A stretch of DNA of 64,000 bases, taken from the NCBI GenBank assembly GCA_028641055.1, contig CM054061.1:61417904-61481903 (forward strand), in the 5' to 3' direction. This DNA comes from Alopecurus myosuroides (lineage: Eukaryota > Streptophyta > Magnoliopsida > Poales > Poaceae). Below, in pieces: positions 32,501 through 41,851 of this stretch (position 1 is the first letter of the stretch; the number at the start of each line of letters is the position of its first letter). A model generated the notes under the pieces. The model searched no databases. It was not told the origin of the DNA and saw only the letters and a program-made list of their open reading frames with translations. The translations under genes and the position numbers were made by a program.

Positions 32501-35157
32501 AGTTCCTACTTGTCCTCGAGTAGGTAAACGATAAAACAATAATTTCTGAGGTGACATGCTACTAACATAAACTTGATCACTCTAATGTAAAAGCATATGC
32601 ACGCTGAGATCATAAAACTTTAAACACATGCATGAAAAATAAAACTTCAATAATAAATCATAGCAATTACCTTGCATCACGAAGAGTAACTCAAATAAAG
32701 GATCATGAATAATAATGCAAAGAAAGGTCAACCTTTGTTTCAGGTATAGAGGAAGCATGGTAAAGTGGTATCTCGCTAGTCCTTAAGAGTGGGACAAAAC
32801 ATAAATGCCAGGACACTTTCAAAGTTCAAGAGGAAGACTAGAACAAATAATTTAAGAACAAATGATAGCACATCATGAAGTAATTATTGATGTTTAGAGG
32901 ACAAATGCACATAAAACTCAGAATGGCAAAAATGCTTTCTCAACTGTGCATAAAGTTAGAAGATGGAGACTCAACATAAAAGTAAAAGAAAGGCCCTTCG
33001 CAGAGGGAAGCATGGATCACTCATGTGCTAGAGCTTTTTATTTTATTAAACAGAGGTATTAAAAGTTTCACATTTGTGGAGGAATGTCTATAATTTAAGA
33101 GAAGTGTATGCTAGTGTCAACGAATGGTAAACAGACAATACAGTACGTCACAAGCCAACTGGATTCACAAGAGCGGCTCCCATGGTGAAGGACGCAACTG
33201 GTGTAGAAGGTCATCCCTCTTCCTCATTTGTTTACACAGTTATGCTTTGACTAATATGATCAGGGGCAAAAATAGTGATGAGAATTTGTTTGTATTAATT
33301 TGGGGCTGGGCACCCCGCTGCCAGCTCTTCTATCATTTGGATAAGCAGATGAAGCCACTAGTCCAGGGTGTGAAATCCAATCAACAAGTGAGATAAAGTT
33401 CTTTATTGACGTCCTTATGAGCAAAAACAAGAACACAAAGCAGGAATAATTTTGAAGGTTTTAAAGGTAACACATGAGCAATTTACTTTGGAATGGCAGT
33501 TAAATACCACATGTAGGTAGGTATGGTGGACACAATGGAAAAAACTTTGCTTTAACGGAGTTTGGATGCACGAGTAAATCTCATACTCAGTACAGGTGGA
33601 GGCTAGCAAAAGACTGGGAGCGACAAATCAAGAGAGAATAAGAGCCATAATCATGCGTAGCGACATAAGCATCGTTAATTAAAGCATAAGCGATATCACA
33701 AGTTCAAAAACTAAGTGGCCATGGAGGCTATTCGTGACTGGTTTGTAGTCATAAACATGGTGTGAGCATGCGCCAAGTCAACCAAATAAAACATTCGAAA
33801 GAGAATACCATATATTGATGCTTTACTATGACAAGAACAACTCATGAATCTTTCAGAACATATTAAACACTCTCAGCTATTTGAGGCTAATCATGCTACT
33901 AAATAGCCACAAGGATTTAAAACTAAAATAACATTTAGCATGGCATGAAAAATTTCTAGCCAGGGTCTATACAACCTTCTACTAGTACTGTTACAGATTT
34001 TACTTCAAGCAGCAGTTTTCTTTCTCCCAACAAGCACCATACAAAACATACTTTAACAAAAAATACTCTTTATGATACAGCAAGCAAACATGAGAGTACT
34101 CAAATAACTCTACTAAAACTAACATCTCTAATAAGAGGTGCATGCAAAAAAGGAGCTAAATAAATGCAGTAGCCAAACAGAGACTAAGAATACAACATAT
34201 TCTCATGAAAAAGCGGAGCGTGTCACTCTCCAATAAAAGAATGCTGGAGTCCAACCAAGATTATTATGAAAGTAAAAACAAACTGGAAACAAAAGCAAAA
34301 GCAAACTAAAAACAAAAATAAAAAGACGCTCCAAGTAAAGCACATAAGATGCGACCGAATAAAAATATAGTTTCACAAGAAGTGACCTGATAATTTGTTG
34401 ATGAAGAAGGGGATGCCTTGGGCATCCCACAAGGCATCCCCAAGCTTAGACGCTTGAGTATTCTTGGAATTTTCTTGGATGTACCACCAGGGCATCTCCA
34501 AGATTAGTCTTTTCACTCTTCTTGCTCACATCATATCATCCTCTTCTCTTGGCCCTTGAAAACTTCCTTCACATCAAAAATTTCACAATCTTCATTAGCA
34601 ACCTTAGTGCAATCGAAATAATAAACTCACATGGTTCAGTTTCAACACAAGACTAGCAATCAAAAACACATTATCTACTGTCACAACTTATTTTAAAACT
34701 CTTTTTATCAAAAGAACACCAAAAGAAAGACATTAAGATGGAAATGCAATAATTGACAGAAATCTGTCAAAACAGAACAATAGGCAGAGATCGATTTTTT
34801 AGAAAATATTCTGTTGCTCGGATCAAAAAGTGATAAACTAAGCAAAGTTGCGTATATAACTCATTATTAAGCACAAAAAAGATCAGGTAATTTTGAATTT
34901 TCTGTGATGTTTAACGAAATTAACAGTGGACAGCAGAAATCTATTTTCTGCGCAGAAATCCGAAATATAGTGTCAACTTTCCACTAGAGGCTTTACTTGG
35001 CTCAACAAAAACACAAGAGAAAATATACAGAGGGGTTGCTAAAAAATAGAAAACACCCAGGTGCAAAGCACACCAAAGAAAACAAAGAAAAACAGAATGA
35101 AAACAGAGAAATAAAACGGGTTGTCTCCCGGTAGCTCTTTTCTTTAACGCCTTTCAT

Positions 35158-36535
35158 CTAGGCATAAAAAGGGCAAGAAAATGTCACGTAAGAAATATGA
35201 GCTAAGCAAAAGAGAGCATCAAGAAGCAAGTATAAAACAAATTTAAGTCTAAACCACTTCCTATGCATAGGAATCTTGTAAAGAAATAAATTAAAGAAGC
35301 TCAAAATAGAAATCATGGGAAGGTAGAACAAGAGCAACTTCAAAACTTTCAACAAAAAAAGAGGTGTTTTAGTAACATGAAAATTCCTACCACCATATTT
35401 TCCTCTCTTGTAATAATTTCCAGTAGCATCATGAACAAACTCAACAACATAATTATCACATAAAGCATGTTTGTCATGATATGAAAACACACAATTCATA
35501 TCAAGCTCAAAAATAGTGGGATCAAAATTTAAAATCAGCTCCTCTTTTTCCCCACTTTTAGCAATAGAAAACAAGATGATTGATCACTCAGAAAAGTTAT
35601 AGTACACATTATAGAAATCCTATTTTCAGTAGCATTATGATTTATAACATCAAGTAACATAGGACCATCATCAAGAGCATTATCATATAAATTTTCTAAA
35701 CAAACTTCCTCACTATCATGCATATCAATAGTTGGAAAAAATAGAGGATTCTCATAGGATTTATCAAAGTAGCATGGATTATCATAACTAATAGTAGCAA
35801 TATTATTCTCACAAGTTTCATTCATAGTATTATCAAGTTCACAAGTATAGCAAGTATCAACCTCATCAAAAAGAGATATTTCAAAAGAATCAATAGGATC
35901 ATCACAATTATGAGTTAAAGAGTTACTATCATTGGGAGGTAGACATGGGTTACATTCTTCCTCCTCTTGATCATCACTCTCCTCCTCTTTTTCATCTAAA
36001 GAGCTTCCGGTTTCAGCAAATTCTTATTCCATAGTTTCCTGCAAGGCATTAGTCTCTCCCTTTAGGGGATAGAATCTATTAAGATAACCCATTATGTAGT
36101 AATTACAATACTTGTAATTATCAAAGAAATATTTAAGTATATCATAAATCTCATATTTATAAGGTGCATCGTCAATACTTTCAAGTAAATAAGCAATTTT
36201 GAATGCACCCTTCCAAGCAATAAATTCTTCAATTTGTTCCACATTATATAATTCATAATTTCCCTTAACATAAGAAGATATGGTAACATCATCATTACAT
36301 TACATTGAAAAGGGAGGTGTTTATACCTCGTACAGCAACAAGATTTATCAAACCAATAAGTAACATTATAAGTAGAGCACAAGTTTTTAGCATAGTCATG
36401 CAATTTTTTAATTTGCTCCCATAAGTGTATCCCTTTTTGTGACAAGCGGTGTTCCTTATAATGTTTTTGTTGTTCATCTGTGAACCCACTTTTCCTATAA
36501 GATCTAGTTTCAAGGACATCAAACATTGATAGCAA
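35158..36535 (-). pseudogene. Decayed additional ORF of the Athila-like element
   Basis: Overlapping minus-strand fragments appear to be one broken reading frame. From 5' to 3' they include an acidic segment with EEFIAWKGAFKIAYLLESID and YCNYYIMGYLNRFYPLKGE (36242-36024), an Asn/Asp-rich part (35825-35535), and a distal part with SYHDKHALCDNYVVEFVHDA and two hydrophobic stretches (35574-35158). Similar frames are, as far as I recall, common in Triticeae Athila-type elements without a known function. Two candidate membrane segments near the end invite comparison with env-like ORFs. Several frameshifts make it non-functional. Confidence 0.5.
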
Positions 36536-36661
36536 GCATAATAAAGAAACTAGAATAAGAACTAATTTTTTTGTGTTTTTGATATAAAGAATAAAAACAA
36601 GACAATAAACAAAATAAAGAGGTTGAGAGTGAGAGACTCCCCTTGCCAGAAGACTTTCTTC

Positions 36662-36679
36662 TCCCCGGCAGCGGCGCCA
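36662..36679 (-). other. Primer-binding site of the Athila-like element
   Basis: The minus strand reads TGGCGCCGCTGCCGGGGA, ten bases inside the LTR border. This matches the Asp-tRNA-type priming site typical of Athila elements and distinguishes this element from A, B and C. Confidence 0.85.
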
Positions 36680-36689
36680 GAAAAATCCT

Positions 36690-37233
36690 TGATGCTTGCG
36701 TTGGGATACCCCAAGAGGAGGGTGTGATGAGCACAGCGGTAGGAGTTTTCCCCTTAGTTAAGAACCAGGTTATCAATCCAGTAGGAGAAAGAGGACCTTC
36801 GGAAGGTTGATGCCACTGACGGTGGTGCTGGCGCTTCACCAGTGTCAGCAACAGCGTGGAACCTGCACACAACACAACCAAAATACTTTGCCCCAACGGT
36901 ACAGGGAGGTTGTCAATCTCACCGGTCTTGCTGAAAACAAAGATTAGACGTATAGTGTGGAACACAGTTGAATGCTTACAGAAAGTAGAGGGAGCAGGAA
37001 ATTGTTGTGGTTTGTTTAATAGTGTGGAAAATGGATCGGGGTTCATAGGTTCACTAGTGTGGTGTCTCTCCATAAAAGATAGCATGCTGGGTGAACAAAT
37101 TACAGCTGGGCAATTGACAAATAAAGGTTGTACCGTAGTGCACATTATAACATGATGATTACTATGATATTTAGTACGGGCATTACAACAAGATACATAG
37201 ACCGACATCCATCTGCATCTATGACTAATAATC
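36690..37233 (-). repeat. Athila-like element, 5' LTR (part 1, split by element B)
   Basis: This duplicates 30906-31449 with a few percent divergence. It is broken at taatc (37229-37233), the target duplication of element B. The LTR continues at 52000. Confidence 0.9.
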
Positions 37234-38069
37234 TGTAACATCCCAAGTATGAAAATACCCCTAGAATGCTTTGTCCTTTGTTTTATTTCAAGCAATGCAT
37301 CATGTCATCATGTTTACTTATTGTTTGCATTTGTTTTCCATCTGTTTTATTCTGTTTTCACAACTCAAATTCAAACCTTTTTCAAACATGGTTTCATACT
37401 TGCTCTGTTACAACTTTTGGAACCAAAATAACAAACAAAAACAACCCCTTTTATTCCTTGTTTTCACTTATGAAATTGTTTCCTCAAATCATTTCTTTTA
37501 ATTCCACCAATTAAATTCAAACCATTTCCAAATTCTCAAATCAGTACCTTTTGGGAAACCATAAAAATCACCAAACTTTTCTACCCTCTAAATCATTCTA
37601 AAACCCTAGGGGTGACCCTATTTCTTATTCATGTTTTATTAAAGTTTTATTAAACTCAAAATCCCTCTATTTTGAATTCAAACACAATCCACTATTTTAA
37701 AAATTTAATTTTTGAAATCCAAGTTGATAATGTGGTTTCTAATTGTTTAAAAAGCTTAACCTAATTTTTCTATAATTTTTCTCAAATAAATCCTTAACAG
37801 CTTTCTTCCAAAAGCAAAAGTACAAAAAAATAAATAACAGAAAAGAATAAAACAGAAAAACGAGCGGCACCTAACTAACCCTAACCTAAGCCCAGCCCAT
37901 CTAGCCTACCCCGCGCAGCAGCCCAGCCCGCTCTCCTCAACTTACCGCTTCGCGGTTGCTCCAAGATTCGTGCGCGCGCTCACGTTCGTCTTCCTCCCGT
38001 ACGGCACCCATCCGCCGGTGCCACGGCGACCCCGCGGCGACCACGGCGGCCCCAGGCGCCATCTGCGCC

Positions 38070-38075
38070 TATAAA
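38070..38075 (+). promoter_or_regulatory. TATA box, 5' LTR of element B
   Basis: TATAAA lies in the setting gcgcctataaaggga, with ccctaggtg downstream. It should drive the genomic transcript and, in the other orientation of use, LTR read-out into flanking DNA. Confidence 0.65.
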
Positions 38076-38305
38076 GGGAGCCCTAGCCCCCTAGGTGTGC
38101 CCTAAGCTCTAGGGTTCCCTCAGCGCCGCCAAAATCTCTCTCTCTCGCCGGAATTCCCCACTCCCCCTCTCTGATTTCCATCGCCGGCGCCAACCCTCTG
38201 AAGAACGCCATGGCCTCGCCACCCCCGACTCCCTCCTAGCTACCAACACCCGGGAATCAGCTCGCCACCCTACCATCTATCTCTTGGACACCAGAGGAGC
38301 CCCTG

Positions 38306-38395
38306 GTAAGCCTCCGATCGTCGACGCCGTCTTCTTTTTCTCTCCGGCCGCCGCGCCACGTTTCTCTGAACTTGCTCTCCTCGTCGGCGTTGCAG
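38306..38395 (+). other. Candidate LTR intron 1 (5' LTR, element B)
   Basis: The donor CTG|GTAAGCC and acceptor GTTGCAG| bound 90 bp. The 3' LTR has GTAAGCC and GTTGCAG at the same 90-bp spacing (48604-48693), although the sequence around the donor differs strongly between the two LTRs. Confidence 0.45.
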
Positions 38396-38779
38396 TAATC
38401 CGTCGCTCCAATTGGGAGCTGGAATCGAACTGCCGTGACCTCCTCGACGTTTGCAACACCGTAGCAGCTGCAGGGAACCACCAGGAGCTCGCCGCCGTCC
38501 ACGTCTTCTCCGCACCGCCGTCAGCCAACGTCATCGCCGTCGAGCCTCTGCCCCTCTACAAACGGCGGTGAGCAACGATCACGTCCCCTTCCTCCTTGCA
38601 TCTGGTCCGCGTGCATCTGCAACGCGCCCACGCATCCATCTGTTCGAGCGCCGCCGTGCAATCGTCGCCGGCGAGCTCCTCGTCTGTCGCCGCGCATGTT
38701 TTCGTCAGAAAGTTCAGAGTTTCGAACTGAAACTATATCCTCTCCGCGTCGCCTCCTCTGTCAGCTGAACGCGAACACC

Positions 38780-38850
38780 GCAGTGGTACTGAACCTTTGC
38801 GCGCTACGCCTGGGCACGGGTTCGAGTCCCGGAAGCCACAAACTTTTTTT
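38780..38850 (+). other. tRNA-like segment with perfect B-box (5' LTR, element B)
   Basis: GGTTCGAGTCC at 38819-38829 matches the Pol III B-box consensus exactly, inside a CGGG/CCCG T-arm-like stem. Upstream gcagtggtactgaa is A-box-like, and a seven-T run follows at 38844-38850, 14 bases after the B-box. The acceptor stem does not pair, so it is not a standard tRNA. It lies within predicted LTR intron 2 (38568-39858). Confidence 0.6.
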
Positions 38851-39689
38851 GGGGATTTCTCCCCCACGCTGAGCCCCACCAGGCAGTGGCACTGGAGGCC
38901 ACGCCAGCGTGTGCGCCACGCTGGCCCCTCTGGCCCACTGCGCAGTGGCAGTGGGTAGATAGACCCTGAGTAACAAATGTTTTCTGCAATTTTCAGAAAT
39001 TCCAAATTCTTTTTAAATAACAGAATTAATTCAAAACTTTAAAATTCAATATCTCTCATTTTATAAATCCAATAAATATAAACTTGATGTCTATTCTGAT
39101 CCAAATTTTATAAACTTTCCAAATATGCAATTTGTGTTCTGTTTTGAATTTTCAAAATGCAATCTAAATTCAAATTCAAATAATTCAAATGCAATTTGAA
39201 ATAATTCATAACTAATTCATACTGTTTTCAAATAATACAAATAAAATATGTTTTTCACACCTTTTTGAATGCTCTATTCAAATATAATTTTTGTTTTCTG
39301 GTTTGAGTAATTTAAATTGCCTAAACTATTTAATTCTTGTTTAATTCAATTAAAAATTGTTTAAAATTGTTTAATTCATAACTAATTAATCCAAAGTCCA
39401 ATTTCAAATTGTGAAACATGCAATCCAACTAAAATTTGATAAACTTTTCAAATATAAAATTTGTAATTTGTTTTGCACACTTTAAATTGATGATAACAAC
39501 ATTTACTTGTGTGCCATGTTTAAGTAACAAAATTCCAAATTTGATAAATGCCTTTCAAAATTGTTAATTATCATCCTAATTGCATTTAAAGTGTTATGTT
39601 ATTGTTATTCACCATGCATGCATCATACTAATTCAACTACACCTAATACTTAGTGGTAAAACAATTAATTCAACTCCAAGCATGGGCTT

Positions 39690-39713
39690 CCATATGCACC
39701 CTTTTGCATATGG
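39690..39713. other. Conserved LTR hairpin (5' LTR, element B)
   Basis: Nine-bp arms CCATATGCA and TGCATATGG flank a six-base CCCTTT loop. Confidence 0.8.
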
Positions 39714-39858
39714 AATCCATTTAAACTTGTGTTTCATGTCAAGCAAGTTATTTTGGTGCATCTATTAAACATGACATGCATCATCCAATGTTGTGCACTT
39801 ATGCCATGTATTGATTGCCTGTCTTCCTTCGTTGTTGTTTTTGCTTCTTCTCGATTAG

Positions 39859-39933
39859 ACGACGACGTTGGTACCGACGAGCCTTACGACACCACTACTC
39901 AGGACCTAGCCCAGTACGAGGCTGAGCTGCCAG
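39859..39933 (+). other. Candidate LTR exon A (5' LTR, element B)
   Basis: A polypyrimidine tract and acceptor ttctcgattag precede it, and a GC-type donor CCAG|GCAAGT follows it. The 75 bp translate as DDVGTDEPYDTTTQDLAQY followed by EAELP. The phase (two bases completing a codon at the start, one base left at the end) joins exactly in frame with exon B. Confidence 0.5.
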
Positions 39934-40234
39934 GCAAGTTATCACTCACATGAATCAATGAGTTCCTTTCCACACTTGTTGTCGATACTATCTTTTTGTC
40001 TACTATTGCTAGCCCTATGTATCGTTGCTTGTTCTCCGAACCCACCACATGATACCTTGAGCCATGACATTGCCACCACCTCCATACCCATAGCCTTTGC
40101 TTGTGCCTTAGTATTATCTAGCATGCTTAGGGTTGCTTTTACTCGAGTCTGTTGTCGGTTACTACTGTTGCTATCTTATTATCTTGTACCGGGGCTCGTT
40201 ATTAATCAATCAATCATGTTAAATGCTAATGGTA

Positions 40235-40770
40235 ATAATAATTTGATGATAAGGCACCGGCAGGAGGCCCATGAGTGGTTTTGGAGCCTGCTAGTGTCGA
40301 CCCTAATAGGAAAAGGGTCTTGTCTACTGATCCATGATGAGCGCACTACCCGCATTTGGGAAGCGAGTATGGGCGCCCCCCTCAACTTGACCTGATTCGC
40401 ATCTCGTCCAAATCGCCTCATTTAGTTCGTGTTTTCCATTTGCCGCATGCATGTTTTTGCGAGCCCAGCGCAGGGTGGAACTTTTGTAGTCGGCATATAG
40501 GGGGACACGTTCTTAGAGTGCTATGAGGGTCCATTTTCTTCTGGGCTCGATTAGCCGTGCGCCCAAGGTGCTTTGGGCTTGATGCGGAGAATGGTTGGTT
40601 GTGTAGAGTACCCCGCTTGGTGGGTTAGCTTCCCATCTGGCGGGTTATTCTTGAGTGTACGGCCAAATTGGTGCAACCCTGCAGGGATAATCTTCTCGAG
40701 AAGCCGTGTTTTCCGCGGTTATGGATTACTTGGTGAAAGTACTGGCTAACAAGTACTCAGGACAACTTCA
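40235..40770 (+). repeat. Conserved LTR core block (5' LTR, element B)
   Basis: This is nearly identical to 50530-51065 and highly similar to the blocks in C, the solo LTR and A. It lies inside predicted LTR intron 3 (39934-41154). Confidence 0.8.
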
Positions 40771-41154
40771 ACATAATGATCAATCATGTTTCACCCAATG
40801 ATTAATAACCTGACTAGTAATAGGTTATTCACACAATAACTTGATTCACCTTATCACAACTGTGTGAGTTATCCTCGGATCGCTTCTTTGGTTAAGGGGC
40901 GAGATCCAGGATGGGTTTGGTTGAAGTTATCTTTCAGTTGGTTACAATCCTCGATCTTATCTTTTCTGTTAGCCGGAACTTGTAGTTATATTCTGTAGTT
41001 GTTTAGAGCAGCCAGCAGCAACTTTTATATCACCCCTTCTTCCGTTGATCCCAAGCATCTATGCTTGTGTCGACGGGTAACTCCTTGATGAACTGTGAGT
41101 CTTGCTTGCCAGTACTTGGATGTACTGACCCCGTTGGGGCTGTGGTTTACGCAG

Positions 41155-41225
41155 AGTACTACTACGACTACGATGCTACCCAGGATGGCTACTTTGTGGA
41201 GTTCGATGACGCTGCAGACGAGTAG
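41155..41225 (+). other. Candidate LTR exon B with stop codon (5' LTR, element B)
   Basis: It is preceded by acceptor ggtttacgcag. Joined to exon A it continues EYYYDYDATQDGYFVEFDDA then ADE and TAG (41223-41225). The peptide is extremely acidic and tyrosine-rich. I do not recognise a family. Confidence 0.5.
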
Positions 41226-41703
41226 TTAGCTGGACCAGGGCAGGATCCAGACCTACGTGGATGGGCTTCGTTTTCCTTTATGTTCTCAGGCTTCTTAAGC
41301 CATGGATTTGTCTGTACTCAGACCCCTTTGATTGCTTCCGCTGTTGTAATGAATGATATGTTGGGACATGTGTCCTCTGGATGACTGTATTCGATATTTT
41401 CTGCCTTAGTGAAGGCCAGTTGCACTTGTTTCATTCTTTTGTGTCTTAGAGACATTCTGTGTTATCATTCGTACCAAACTGTTGACGTACCGTGCGTGTT
41501 TGATTATGAAGTACGTCGACAGTAGTGCCTTTAGGTTCCTAGCGGATAGTTTACCTCGACGGTGGAAGCAGGGCTTGTGTTGTCGCGCATAAGCGCAGGC
41601 CTACCAGGAAGCTGGGACGTGGGAGCAGTTATGCCCCATAATCCAAGCACCTGACTTCCAGTTCGTGCGGGGAGTATCCTCTAGAAACCCAGGGTGCGAC
41701 AAA

Positions 41704-41716
41704 TGGTATCAGAGCC
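41704..41716 (+). other. Primer-binding site of element B (tRNA-iMet type)
   Basis: TGGTATCAGAGCC lies two bases after the LTR end. It is complementary to the initiator methionine tRNA 3' end. Confidence 0.95.
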
Positions 41717-41851
41717 TGTCTGCCTGTAGGATCCCTTTTTACTGGTCGCAGTTGAGTCTAGAAACTATTTTGTAGCTGTACAGGAAAAATGAAACGTGAG
41801 AGTAGGAATTCTGCCATTTTTCTTCTTTCCCCACCCACCCACCCTTTTCTG

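Larger units (their letters stand above)
32486..36689 (-). mobile_element. Athila-like element, internal region without gag-pol
   Basis: On the minus strand the region starts with a primer-binding site and ends at a polypurine tract (AAGCTTGGGGATGCT) next to the 3' LTR. About 4.2 kb separate them, but no reverse transcriptase, integrase or gag is recognisable. Only a decayed ORF near the 5' end (35158-36535) can be seen, and the left 2.7 kb (32500-35150) shows nothing coding. The element is a non-autonomous or deleted Athila-type copy. Confidence 0.75.
37234..41701 (+). repeat. Element B, 5' LTR (4468 bp)
   Basis: The LTR runs from TGTAACATCCC to GGTGCGACA. It matches the 3' LTR at about 97-99% except for a strongly different block at about 37835-38348. 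Internal landmarks in order are: a TATA box (38070), a 90-bp intron with the same length in the other LTR (38306-38395), a 172-bp exon (38396-38567), a tRNA-like segment, an AT-rich stretch, a hairpin, exon A, the conserved core and exon B. Confidence 0.95.

Noticed and set aside
38780..38850. Genuine tRNA gene
   Set aside because: Although the B-box is perfect, no 7-bp acceptor stem and no clean anticodon arm can be drawn, so it is described only as tRNA-like.
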